Origin: Paraburkholderia tropica
GTDB taxonomy: Bacteria > Pseudomonadota > Gammaproteobacteria > Burkholderiales > Burkholderiaceae
DNA length: 64,000 nt
Direction: 5' to 3'
NCBI RefSeq assembly: GCF_914484835.1
Contig: NZ_CAJZAR010000068.1
Location: forward strand, 186,001 to 250,000
The position numbers and the translations under genes were made by a program. This document shows, piece after piece, positions 35,823 through 45,177 of this stretch (position 1 is its first letter; each line of letters opens with the position of its first letter). The notes beneath the pieces were generated by a model. That model was not told where the DNA came from. It saw only the letters and a list, made by a program, of their open reading frames with translations, and did not search any database.

Positions 35823-35854
35823 TCAAGGCGTCAAGGCGTCAAGGCGTCAAGGCA
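35823..35854. repeat. tandem 8-bp repeat, four copies
   Basis: Four copies of tcaaggcg (last one with A for G), running from the PL4 upstream region into the last codons and stop of the DUF6250 gene. A simple repeat likely to change copy number by slippage. Confidence 0.75.
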
Positions 35855-36638
35855 GCGCGCGGATGGTGAAATCGCGGATGGTCTGGCGCGAGGCCGTCGA
35901 GCGAAAGCCGAACCAGCCCGCTTCGGGCAGCGGCGGCGAGGCCGCGAAATACGGCTTGCCGTCGAGATAGAAACGCGTGCCGCGCCCGTCGACCACGATG
36001 CGCACGCGGTACGCGTGATTCGCGCGCAGCAGCCGCGACGGCGACGTGTATTGCGCGAGCAAGGGACGCGCGCTCGTGCCGTCGTAATGGCGAAAACGCG
36101 TCGTAGTGTTGCCGTTGCCGCCGACGCCCGCGTAGAACAGATCGAGCGCGTCGTAATCCTCGAAGCGTCCCGAGCCGCCGAACGGCGCGACGCGCCCGTT
36201 CGAGCCGCGTGCGCTCGCCAGCCAGAACTGGTTCAGGTCGGAGACGCGGTCGTGCGGGCCGCCTGCATCGAGCACGGTGCGCGTGTAGGCGATCTCGTAG
36301 TGGCCCGTGAGCCGGCGGTCGAGCCACACGGTCAGGCCGCGCGCGCTGTCGAGCACGAGCGCGTGTTTGTCGGTGTAAACGGGCGGCGGCTGCAAATGCG
36401 AGCGAACGCTCGCTTTCGCCGATGGCGAGGAATCTGGCGCGGAATCTGGCGCGGAATCTGGCGCAGAATCTGGCGCAGACGCAGCGCCAGACACAGACGC
36501 CGACGCCGACGCAGGCTCGGCCTCGACGATCCAGCGCCGCGCGTCGAACGACGCGAAGTCGTCGCGAAAGATCGTGCGCGGCGCGGCATGAAGCGGCAGG
36601 GCCGCGAGCAGTGTCAGCGCGGCTGGCAGCACGCGCAT
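35847..36638 (-). CDS. DUF6250-like secreted jelly-roll protein
   Basis: 263 residues: signal peptide (LLAALPLHAAP), then a jelly-roll/concanavalin-like domain with RDDFASFDARRWIVEAEP near the start, RLTGHYEIAYTRTVLDAGG and VSDLNQFWLASAR in the middle, and FRSTASRQTIRDF at the end. Proteins with this domain sit beside rhamnogalacturonan lyases in other bacteria; they probably bind or cleave part of the polymer. A repeat of four APDS-like units (about 43-60) lies in a flexible loop. The start at 36638 fits the signal peptide; the next ATG upstream is at 36683. Confidence 0.72.
   Translation of the reverse strand: MRVLPAALTLLAALPLHAAPRTIFRDDFASFDARRWIVEAEPASASASVSGAASAPDSAPDSAPDSAPDSSPSAKASVRSHLQPPPVYTDKHALVLDSARGLTVWLDRRLTGHYEIAYTRTVLDAGGPHDRVSDLNQFWLASARGSNGRVAPFGGSGRFEDYDALDLFYAGVGGNGNTTTRFRHYDGTSARPLLAQYTSPSRLLRANHAYRVRIVVDGRGTRFYLDGKPYFAASPPLPEAGWFGFRSTASRQTIRDFTIRALP
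36430..36477. repeat. in-frame tandem 12-bp repeat, four copies
   Basis: Four copies of gaatctggcgc(g/a). Because the unit is 12 bp it stays in frame, giving a repeated Ala-Pro-Asp-Ser motif in a loop of the DUF6250 protein. Copy number may vary between strains. Confidence 0.85.
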
Positions 36639-36769
36639 GGCGAAGGGAGATCGGCGCACGTCGAGGGTTCCGTCACGTTGCATCGGTTGTCGGGACAGCC
36701 GCGCAAGCGGCTCCTGCCCACCTTGTGCAACGAAACGCGCGAAGCGTCAGCGCGCGCGACAAAAAATCG

Positions 36770-37735
36770 CTAGCTGAACACGCTCACATAGCGGCCCACG
36801 CGCGTGAGCTCGACCGGCGCGCTCTCCGCGACCTGCGTGAGCGCACGCGGAATGTCGTCGAGCAGGAACACGCCGCTCACGCGCACCTCGCGCGCCCCGC
36901 CCGTCACGCGGATCACGCCGGGCTCATAACGGTTGAAGACATCGACGAGCGCATCGAGCGAGAGGTTGTCGGCGACGAAGATGCCGCGCGTCCACGCGCT
37001 CACCAGATCGAAGGGCTGCGCGAGACGGCGCGCGCCGTCCGCCGAAAACGCGAAGCTCTCGCCCGCCGCCACACGCAGCGCCGCGCGGCCCGGCTGCACG
37101 ATAACGGCCTCGCCCTTGCCGACCGACACCACGCTATGCCGATAGATGCGCCCGACGTTGAGCACGCCGCCTTCGCTGCGCACCGCGCCATGCTCGGTTT
37201 CGATGCTGCGCACGAGGCCCGCGTGCGAGGGCCGCATGCTCACGAGCACCTGCCCCGCCGAGACGCGCAGCACGCGGTCGCCGCCCGCCGCGCCGCGATC
37301 GGCACGATAGACGCGGCTGCCCGCGTCGATCGTCATGCGCGAGCCGTCCGCGAGACTCACGGTGCGCCGCTCGCCGATGGCGCTCTGCCAGTCGGCGTCG
37401 AGCCCGAGCCGGTGCACGCCCTCGCGCAACGCAACGCCCGCGAACGCCAGCGCGAGGCCGCCGAAGCCCGCGCGCAGCAGCTTGCGGCGCTGCGCCGACG
37501 GCACCCGCAGCGCCTCGGCCGCCGCCGCGCGTTCAGCCGCGCCGCCGGGCCGCATGCGCGTGAGCCGCGCCTGCAACGCCGCCCACGCGCGGCCATTCGC
37601 CTCCTCGCGATGCCAGGCTTCGAACGCGGCGAGTTCGCGTGCATCGAGTTCGCCTTCGCGCAGGCGCACTTCCCATTCGATGGCGCTGCGTGCACTGCCC
37701 GCCTCGCGACCCTGCATCACGCGCGCCGCCGTCAT
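36770..37735 (-). CDS. FecR-family anti-sigma / signal transducer
   Basis: 321 residues. N-terminal DUF4880-like cytosolic part with WEVRLREGELDARELAAFEAWH, one TM segment at about 88-105, then the periplasmic FecR domain (GERRTVSLADGSRMTIDAGSR) and a C-terminal STN-interacting region. It should hold the sigma factor inactive until the TonB receptor signals, and then activate it. ATG at 37733-37735 overlaps the sigma factor stop by 4 bp. Here the cognate receptor is divergent rather than downstream. Confidence 0.9.
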   Translation of the reverse strand: MTAARVMQGREAGSARSAIEWEVRLREGELDARELAAFEAWHREEANGRAWAALQARLTRMRPGGAAERAAAAEALRVPSAQRRKLLRAGFGGLALAFAGVALREGVHRLGLDADWQSAIGERRTVSLADGSRMTIDAGSRVYRADRGAAGGDRVLRVSAGQVLVSMRPSHAGLVRSIETEHGAVRSEGGVLNVGRIYRHSVVSVGKGEAVIVQPGRAALRVAAGESFAFSADGARRLAQPFDLVSAWTRGIFVADNLSLDALVDVFNRYEPGVIRVTGGAREVRVSGVFLLDDIPRALTQVAESAPVELTRVGRYVSVFS

Positions 37736-38283
37736 GCCGCCTCGCAACAGAGCACGAGCGCCTGCGCCACGTACTTGCGCACCATGCTCACGGAAACCCC
37801 GAGCCGCGCGGCGATATCCGCGTATTTCATGTCTTCGAACTGGCTCAGGATGAACGCCTCGCGCGCCCGCGCGGACAACTGCTGCAAGGCCGCGTCGATC
37901 AACAGGATTTCCTGCACGGCTTCGAGCGCCACCTCGGGCGCGGGCGCGACCGGCTCCGGTGCGAGCGCGAGACGCGCGAGATACGCGCGTTCGATATCAC
38001 GTCGGCGCCAATGCTCGAACGTCAGGCGGCGCGCGATGGTCGTGAGCAAGGCGCGCGGCTGGCGAATCGCGCTCACGTCGGGATGCGCGGCGAGTTCGGT
38101 GAAGGCGCTCGCGGCCAGATCCTCGGCGTCGCTGCTCGAACCGACGAGACGATGCATGCAGCCCGTGAGCCAGCCGTAGCTATGGCGAAACTCGTCGGAC
38201 AGGAAGCGTTGGCGCGCCGGATTCGTGAGCGCCTCGGCGTCGGCGGCGCGGCCGGCGGACAGGCTTTGGGATTGGATCGCCAT
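37732..38283 (-). CDS. ECF sigma factor, FecI type
   Basis: 183 residues with region 2 at about 25-95 (FRHSYGWLTGCMHRLVGSSSDAEDLAASAF) and region 4 at about 120-175 (FILSQFEDMKYADIAARLGVSVSMVRKYV). The FecI group is activated by FecR in response to a TonB-dependent transducer. The gene precedes fecR on one transcript and would drive the divergent receptor and the polysaccharide lyase genes. I chose the ATG at 38281-38283; the open frame continues upstream without homology. Confidence 0.9.
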   Translation of the reverse strand: MAIQSQSLSAGRAADAEALTNPARQRFLSDEFRHSYGWLTGCMHRLVGSSSDAEDLAASAFTELAAHPDVSAIRQPRALLTTIARRLTFEHWRRRDIERAYLARLALAPEPVAPAPEVALEAVQEILLIDAALQQLSARAREAFILSQFEDMKYADIAARLGVSVSMVRKYVAQALVLCCEAA

Positions 38284-38582
38284 GACGGTCGGGCTGAACG
38301 CGTTGCGCGCAACGCGTGAGCAGGCAAGATGGGCTGAGGCTGGAGCGGCGATTCTAAAGTTGCCGGCGCGGCCGTCCAAAGCACGGTTTCTCGAATCGAT
38401 ATGACGCGCGCGCTGCTGCGCATTGCATAAATGATTCGGAGCGCCACACAAAAAAATCGCCGCAAACAGCGCACGCCCGCTGACGCTTTTCGATGCTCGT
38501 TGCACATGCCCACCGTTCCCCCGCGCATCGGCATGCCGCGCAGCCCGAACGCTTCGATCATCGACATAACGACAGGCATAAC

Positions 38583-40654
38583 GTGAAACGACCCCGTACC
38601 CCGGCGCCGCAGTCCGCCGCGCGCCGCCCGGCGAGCGCCATCAGCGCGCTTTCGGCCACGCTTTCGGCCGCGCTTTTCCTCGCGACCGGCGCAGCCCTCG
38701 CACAAGACGCCGCCACGCACAGCTTCCATCTCGCGGCGCAGCCGCTCAACCGCACGCTGCTCTCGATCGCCGCGCAAAGCGGTGTGCCGCTCAGCTACGA
38801 TCCGCAACTCGTCGCGCACGTGCAGGCCGCGCCCGTGAGCGGCGACCTCACCGCGCAAGGCGCGATCGTCCAGGCGCTCAAGGGCACCGGGCTCGAAGTC
38901 GTGACGACGGACAGCCACGCGCTCGCCGTGCGACGCGCAGCGGCCGCCGCCACCGCCACGGAGGACGCGCGCCCAAAAGCTGACCGGCCGAAGCGGCCGG
39001 TTCCCCCGCCCGCCGCCGCCGAGACCACCACCACGCAACTGGGCACCGTGACCGTGAGCGCCACACGCACGCGCCGCGACGATCCGCAGCGCGTGCCCAC
39101 GTCGAGCTACCGCGTGACGGGCCGCGAGCTGGACCAGCAGCACATCACTTCGCTCGCCGATCTTCAGCAGCTCGTGCCCGGCCTGAACGTGCAGACGACC
39201 GATCCGTCCGACACGCAGATCACGATACGCGGCGTGGGCGACGGCGGCGGCCAGACCAGCGGCGAGCAGAACATCGGCATGCCGAGCAGCGTGGCCGTCT
39301 ATCTCGACAACGTGTATCTGCCGCGCCCCGGCATGCTCGCGGGCGCGCTCGCCGACGTCGACTACGTCGACGTGCTGAGCGGCGCGCAAGGCACGCTGTT
39401 CGGCGCGAATTCGACGGGCGGCGTGATCGACATCCACACGCCGCTGCCGAGCTTCAAGCTGACCGGCTCCGAAAGCCTCTCGGTCGCCTCGCGCGGCACG
39501 GTGCTCAATCACACCATGTCGACTGGGCCGTGGGCGCGACCTACATGGGCGAGAACGAAGCGACGCAAGCCTTCACGCGTTACGCCGACAGCAAGCTGCC
39601 CGGCCTCTACTACGGCAGCACGGCCTACGACGGACTCGACGTCATCCGCTACGGCACGCTGCACGACGAAGTGTGGTCGGGCTTCGGGCAAGGCACCTTC
39701 CATGTGACGCCGCGCTTCGACATCACCGCGGGCGTGCGTCTCACCTACGACAAGAAAGGCGGCCAGTTCATCCGCTATAACAAGGCGCCGTTCAACTCCG
39801 GCTATCTGGTCCAGTACAACACGCTGCCCTCGGCCACGCTCGCGTTCAAATACCTGCTCACGAACGATCTGAGCAGCTACCTCGCGCTCTCTTACGGCGA
39901 AAAGGCGGGCGGCCTGAACGTCTCGGCGGGCGCGGCTTCGAAGGCCGGCACCGACTCGCTCGTGATCGCGCCCGAACGCACCAAGAGCGCGGAACTGGGC
40001 ATCAAGGGCACGCTGGCCGGCGGCACGCTCAACGCGAAAGCCGACGTGTTCCTCACCTACGTGAACGCGTTCCAGACGCAGAGCTACGATCCCAGCACGC
40101 AGTCGACCTATCTCGTCAACGCGGGCACGTTCCGTTCGCGCGGCGCGGAATTCTCGCTGCAATACACGCCCGACGATCATCTGCTGCTGCAAACATCCGC
40201 GGTCTATAACGACGCGCGCTACCTCAACTATCACCACGCGATCTGCCCGCCCGAGGTCACGCTCGGACCGGCAGGCTCGACGGCGATCTGCGATCTCACG
40301 GGCAACCAGGTCTTCAACGCGCCGAAGCTCACGTTCAACGCGACGGCGCGCTACACGTGGCACACGCTCAACGGTCTCACGTCGTTCGTGAGCGCACGCT
40401 ATTCGTACCGCACGTGGATGTACGGCACCGTCGACGACTCGGCGTTCACGCGCATTCCGGGCTATGGCCTCGTGGCGCTCTCGGCGGGCACGGGCGGCAA
40501 GTTCAGCCGCGGCAGCTGGACCGCCTCGGTCTGGGTGAACAATCTGTTCAACAAGACCTACTATCAGCGCCTCGTCGAAAGCGATTACGGTTCGGTGCTC
40601 GGCTGGGTCGGCGAACCGCGCACGATCGGCGGCACGCTCACTTATCAGTTCTGA
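38583..40654 (+). pseudogene. TonB-dependent transducer receptor, disrupted (frameshift plus apparent internal deletion)
   Basis: The first part (GTG at 38583, frame of 38583) has a signal peptide, an STN domain (HSFHLAAQPLNRTLLSIAAQ), a linker, a TonB box-like region and the whole plug (LYLDNVYLP-like VYLDNVYLP, GAQGTLFGANSTGGVID). Near 39,515-39,525 the reading frame changes: after SVASRGTVLNH the receptor sequence continues in another frame as VDWAVGATYMGEN and runs to the final TYQF at 40654. The join puts the first barrel strands directly next to the middle of the barrel, and the two parts sum to about 690 residues where STN-type receptors have about 850-900. So roughly 200 residues and the frame are lost. 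It would have signalled through FecR and imported rhamnogalacturonan oligosaccharides. It may be a true mutation or an assembly error. Confidence 0.78.
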
Positions 40655-40661
40655 GGCGCGC

Positions 40662-43520
40662 ATGAGCAACGGATTCGATCGGCGCACCTTTTTCAAGCTC
40701 GCCTCGCTCGCGGTCGGCACGCTCGCCGCGTCCGGCGCGCAAGCGGACGACATCACGCCCGCGCCACGCGGCGCACATTCCGATGATGCCGCGGACTCGG
40801 GCGGCGAAGCGCGCGCGCACTGGCTCGACGGCTCGCCGCCCGTCGCCTTCACCGGCGCAACCTGGGGCGTGCCGTGGCCGCGCGGCGCCGTCGACGCACG
40901 CAGCGCATTCGACTTGCGTCTCGCGCCACGCGGATCGCCCGATGCGTCTTCTCGCGATCGCGTCGCGCTGCACTCCTGGCCGCTCGCCTACTGGCCCGAC
41001 GGTTCGCTCAAATGGTCGGCGCATGCGCTCGCGCCGCAAGCGCTCGCGGACCTGACTCACGGCGACGCGTCGCGAGCGGGCTTCGTGGTCGAGCCTCGCG
41101 CAAACCACACAAACGCCAACACGCACGACAACGACAACGCGCCCGACACCACCGCCCTCGCCCGCATCGACGGCGACGTCATCCTGATCGACACCGGCAC
41201 GCTGCAAGCGACCGTGCCGCTCGCGGGCGAGCGCGTGTTCGCAAGCCTGAGCCGCAACGGTCAGGCCAGCGTGCGCGACGGCCGGCTGATCGTGCTCGCC
41301 GACGATGCGCCCACCGCGCAACACGACGAGGAATCGCATGCTCCCGCGCGCAAGCGCTACACGAGCCGCATCGCGCACGCGACACTCGAACAGCGCGGTC
41401 CCGCGCGCGCCGTCGTCAAGCTCACGGGCACCCATGCGCGCGATGACGATGACGATAGCGACGACAACGCCGCGGACACCGTGCTGCCCTTCGTGCTGCG
41501 CCTCTACTTCTATCGCGGCTCGGACGCGCTGCGCATCGTCCACAGTCTCGTCTACGACGCCGATCCGCAGCGCACTTTCATTCGCGGCGTGGGCCTGCGT
41601 TTCGACACGCCGCTCGACGGCGAGCCGCACGAACGATTCGTGCGCTTCGCGGGCGACAACGGCGGCGTCTTCGCCGAAGCCGTGCGCACGCTCACCGGCC
41701 TGCGCCGCAGCCCCGGCGCCGCCGTGGAAGCCGCGCAGTTCGCGGGCGAGGCCACGCCGCCCGCCGATGCGCTCGGCCCCGTGTTCGCCAAGGATCTGCG
41801 CTTCGTGCCCGCGTGGGGCGACTACACGCTGCTCCAGCCGAACGCCGACGGCTTCACGATCGACAAGCGCACGCAAGGCGGCTGTGGATGGATTCGCGCG
41901 GCAAGCGGCACACGCGCGGCAGGCACCGGCTATCTCGGCGGACTCGCGGGCGGCGTCGCGTTCGGCATCCGCCACTTCTGGCAGAGCTATCCCGCACAAC
42001 TCGACATTCGCGGCGCGCACACGAACGCCGCCTCGGTTACCTTGTGGCTCTGGGCGCCCAGTGCGCCCGGCATGGATCTGCGGCCCTATCACGACGGCAT
42101 GGGCGAAACGAGCTACGCGTTGCAGCGCGATGCGCTCGACATCACTTATGAGGATTACGAACCACAATTCATGACGCCGTATGGCGTCGCGCGGACGAGC
42201 GAAATCGAATTGCAATTGCTGCCGCGCACGCCCACGCATGCCGAGCTTGCCGCGATCGCGCAACGCATTGAAACGCCGCCGCGCCTGATGACGTCGCGCG
42301 CCTGGATGCATCGCGCCGGCGCATTCGATCCGTACTGGCGCCCCGCCGCGCCGCGTGCCGGCGACACGCCGCTGATCGCGCGCACGCAGCACGCGCTCGA
42401 CTGGCTCTACGACTTCTATCGCGGCCAGATCGAGCAGCGCAAGTGGTACGGCTTCTGGGATTTCGGCGATGTCATGCACACCTACGACGCCACGCGCCAC
42501 GTCTGGCGTTACGACGTCGGCGGCTTCGCGTGGGACAACGGCGAGCTGAGCAGCGGCATCTGGCTCTGGCATTACTGGCTGCATTCGGGCCGCGCGGACG
42601 CCTTCCGCACCGCCGAGGCGATGACGCGCCACGGCAGCGAAGTCGACGTCCACCATATCGGCCCGTTCAGCCCGCTGGGCTCGCGTCACGACGTCCAGCA
42701 CTGGGGCGACAGCGCGAAGCAGTTGCGTGTCTCGACGGTCGCGAATCATCGCTTCTACTACTATCTGAGCGCGGACGAACGCATCGGCGACCTCATGCGC
42801 GCGCAGGTGAACGCCGTCGAGCGTCTGCGCGACGTGCTGCCGGGACGCAAGATCGGCGAACCGTTTCCGCAGGCCGACCGCGAACATCACGCGACCGTCT
42901 CGTTCGGCACCGACTGGGGCGCGGTCGCCGCCGCATGGCTCACCGAATGGGAACGCGCCGGCGACACCGCGTATCGCGACAAACTCACGGCCAGCATGAC
43001 GACGATCGCCGCGCAGCCGCACGGCTTTTTCACGGGCTATGGCGTGATGGATCTGCGCACCGGCGCGTTCGCGCGCGACACAGGCGGCGCGTTGTCGGTC
43101 TCGCATCTGAGCGCCGTGTTCGGCCTGCCCGAGATCTGCGGCGAGCTTCTGCGCGTGCTCGACGTCCCCGCGTTTCGCGCGGCCTGGCTCCAGTACTGCA
43201 CGCTCTATTCGGCGAGCGCCGCCGCGCAGCGCGCCGCGCTCGGCGAGGCGCTCGGCAAGCTGAATCTGAGCCAGGGTCACGCGCGCCTGCTCGCTTACGC
43301 GGCCAGCGAAACCGGCGACCGCGCGCTCGCGCATCGCGCGTGGACCCAGTTCCTCGCGGGGCGCGCGGGCAGCACGTTCGAGGACTTCGTGGTCGAGCGC
43401 GTACGCGTGCCCAGCGTGCTTTACGACGTCGATGAAGCGCCGCGCGTGTCGACCAATTCGACGGCGCAATGGGGACTCGGCGCGATCGGGCTGCTGGCGC
43501 TCGTACCGGACGACGCTTGA
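40662..43520 (+). CDS. exo-rhamnogalacturonan lyase family protein (PL26/PcRGLX type)
   Basis: 952 residues. A twin-arginine signal (DRRTFFKLASLAVG) exports it folded. The N-terminal RIFT-barrel-like domain (about 50-300; LAYWPDGSLKWSAHAL) is followed by a central domain and a long (alpha/alpha)-type C-terminal domain with WYGFWDFGDVMHTYD, FAWDNGELSSGIWLWHYW and DVHHIGPFSPLGSRHDVQHW. This order matches the exo-rhamnogalacturonan lyases of family PL26. It would release unsaturated disaccharides from the chain ends made by the PL4 endolyase. It begins 7 bp after the receptor gene. Confidence 0.83.
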   Translation: MSNGFDRRTFFKLASLAVGTLAASGAQADDITPAPRGAHSDDAADSGGEARAHWLDGSPPVAFTGATWGVPWPRGAVDARSAFDLRLAPRGSPDASSRDRVALHSWPLAYWPDGSLKWSAHALAPQALADLTHGDASRAGFVVEPRANHTNANTHDNDNAPDTTALARIDGDVILIDTGTLQATVPLAGERVFASLSRNGQASVRDGRLIVLADDAPTAQHDEESHAPARKRYTSRIAHATLEQRGPARAVVKLTGTHARDDDDDSDDNAADTVLPFVLRLYFYRGSDALRIVHSLVYDADPQRTFIRGVGLRFDTPLDGEPHERFVRFAGDNGGVFAEAVRTLTGLRRSPGAAVEAAQFAGEATPPADALGPVFAKDLRFVPAWGDYTLLQPNADGFTIDKRTQGGCGWIRAASGTRAAGTGYLGGLAGGVAFGIRHFWQSYPAQLDIRGAHTNAASVTLWLWAPSAPGMDLRPYHDGMGETSYALQRDALDITYEDYEPQFMTPYGVARTSEIELQLLPRTPTHAELAAIAQRIETPPRLMTSRAWMHRAGAFDPYWRPAAPRAGDTPLIARTQHALDWLYDFYRGQIEQRKWYGFWDFGDVMHTYDATRHVWRYDVGGFAWDNGELSSGIWLWHYWLHSGRADAFRTAEAMTRHGSEVDVHHIGPFSPLGSRHDVQHWGDSAKQLRVSTVANHRFYYYLSADERIGDLMRAQVNAVERLRDVLPGRKIGEPFPQADREHHATVSFGTDWGAVAAAWLTEWERAGDTAYRDKLTASMTTIAAQPHGFFTGYGVMDLRTGAFARDTGGALSVSHLSAVFGLPEICGELLRVLDVPAFRAAWLQYCTLYSASAAAQRAALGEALGKLNLSQGHARLLAYAASETGDRALAHRAWTQFLAGRAGSTFEDFVVERVRVPSVLYDVDEAPRVSTNSTAQWGLGAIGLLALVPDDA

Positions 43521-43706
43521 GCGTCGATGTGACTCACGCAGCGGAATCGGCGAAAACGTGCTGGATGCGCCGACTCCGCCCTCATATTCTGCGCGGGCAT
43601 ATGGATAGCGCATCATCGCTTTTGTGGTCGAACGCGCGGTCAGTAGAATCGGGCGGCTCAGTCATCGAGCCCATGATTCAGGACCTCTTACACGCGAGTC
43701 ACCACC

Positions 43707-44486
43707 ATGAAAGCCCTCCGCTCCCTCTTGCTCGCCGCACTTATCCCGGCGTTCGCCGCCGCCCCCGCGATCGCCGCCGACGATCTCGCCCAGGTGAAGA
43801 CGTCCGGCGTGTTCCGTGTCGGCACCGAAGGCACCTACGCGCCGTTCACGTACCACGACGAAACGGGCAAGCTGACGGGTTTCGACGTCGACATCGCGAG
43901 CGCCATCGCGCAACGTCTGGGCGTCAAGCCGCAGTTCGTCGAAGGCAAGTGGGACGGCCTCATCGCCGGGCTCGACGTCAATCGCTACGACGCCGTGATC
44001 AACGAAGTGTCGATCACCGACGCGCGCAAGGCCAAATACGACTTCTCGTCGCCGTATATCGCCACGCACGCCGTGCTGATCGTGCGCGCGGATAACGCCA
44101 CGATCCACTCGTTCGACGACCTGAAAGGCAAGAAGTCGGCCAATACGCTGACCAGCAATTTCGGCAAGCTCGCCGCCGCGCATGGCGCCGACGTCGTGCC
44201 CGTGCAGGGCTTCAACGAGTCGATCGATCTGCTGACTTCGGGCCGCGTCGACGCCACGGTCAACGACTCGCTTTCGTACCTCGATTTCCAGAAGCACAAG
44301 CCCGACGCGAAACTCAAGATCGCCGCGATCGACACCTCCAGCGCCGGCGATCAGTCGGGCGTGCTGCTGCGCAAGGGCAACCCGGCGCTGGTCGCGGCCA
44401 TCGACAAGGCGCTCGCCGACATCAAGGCCGACGGCACCTACGCGAAGATCTCGCAGAAGTACTTCGGCAAAGACGTTTCGCAATAA
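43707..44486 (+). CDS. cystine-type ABC transporter substrate-binding protein
   Basis: 259 residues; signal peptide (cleavage near AIAADD), then a type II binding fold with GTEGTYAPFTYHDETGK, GFDVDIASAIAQRLGVKP and INEVSITDARKAKYDFSSPY. The closest pattern is the L-cystine-binding TcyA/TcyJ group. It begins a three-gene ABC operon; the permease starts 13 bp after it. Cystine is the best guess, with other polar amino acids possible. Confidence 0.87.
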   Translation: MKALRSLLLAALIPAFAAAPAIAADDLAQVKTSGVFRVGTEGTYAPFTYHDETGKLTGFDVDIASAIAQRLGVKPQFVEGKWDGLIAGLDVNRYDAVINEVSITDARKAKYDFSSPYIATHAVLIVRADNATIHSFDDLKGKKSANTLTSNFGKLAAAHGADVVPVQGFNESIDLLTSGRVDATVNDSLSYLDFQKHKPDAKLKIAAIDTSSAGDQSGVLLRKGNPALVAAIDKALADIKADGTYAKISQKYFGKDVSQ

Positions 44487-44499
44487 GGCGGGCTGAACG

Positions 44500-45177
44500 A
44501 TGCCGGCATGGCTGCACCTGATGGGGCAATCGCTCTGGCCGCTGCTTCACGCAGGGCTCGTTTTCACCGTGCCGCTCACGCTGGCGTCGTTCGCGCTCGG
44601 CATCGCGCTCGCGTTCTGCGCGGCGCTCGTGCGGCTGTTCGGCCCGCGCTGGGCCGTCGCCGCCGTGCGCTTCTATATCTGGCTGTTTCGCGGCTCGCCG
44701 CTGCTGGTGCAGCTATTCGTGATCTTCTACGGCTTGCCGAATGTCGGCATCGTGCTCGATCCGTTGACGGCGGCCGTCGTCGGCTTTTCGTTGAACGTGG
44801 GCGCGTACAACGCCGAAGTGATACGCGGCGTGATCGAATCGATTCCGCGCGGACAGTGGGAAGCCGCCTATTCGATGAACATGACGCGCGCGCAGGCGCT
44901 GCGCCGCGTGGTGCTGCCGCAGGCGCTGCGCGTCGCGCTGCCCGCACTGTCGAACTCGTTCATCTCGCTCGTGAAGGACACGTCGCTCGCCGCCGTGTTG
45001 ACGGTGCCCGAGATTTTTCAGGCCGCGCAGCGCATTGCGGCCGTCACCTACGAACCGCTGATTCTCTATAGCGAGGCCGCGTTGATCTATCTGGCGTTCA
45101 GTTCCGTGCTGTCGCGCGCGCAGTTCCGGCTCGAAGCGCGCTTCGGCCGTCACGCCTTGTTTGTGCCGGGGCGCTGA
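44500..45177 (+). CDS. amino-acid ABC transporter permease
   Basis: 225 residues, about five membrane segments (HisM/GlnP family). The EAA loop is visible as EAAYSMNMTRAQALRRVVLPQA, shown here only in part by EAAYSMNM and LRRVVLPQALRVALPAL, which contacts the ATPase. It ends one base into the next start codon. It forms the channel of the same transporter as its neighbours. Confidence 0.88.
   Translation: MPAWLHLMGQSLWPLLHAGLVFTVPLTLASFALGIALAFCAALVRLFGPRWAVAAVRFYIWLFRGSPLLVQLFVIFYGLPNVGIVLDPLTAAVVGFSLNVGAYNAEVIRGVIESIPRGQWEAAYSMNMTRAQALRRVVLPQALRVALPALSNSFISLVKDTSLAAVLTVPEIFQAAQRIAAVTYEPLILYSEAALIYLAFSSVLSRAQFRLEARFGRHALFVPGR

Noticed and set aside
38493..38582. Upstream extension of the TonB receptor gene
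   Set aside because: The extra residues are His/Arg-rich and do not form part of the signal peptide; the GTG at 38583 places a normal signal sequence at the N-terminus.
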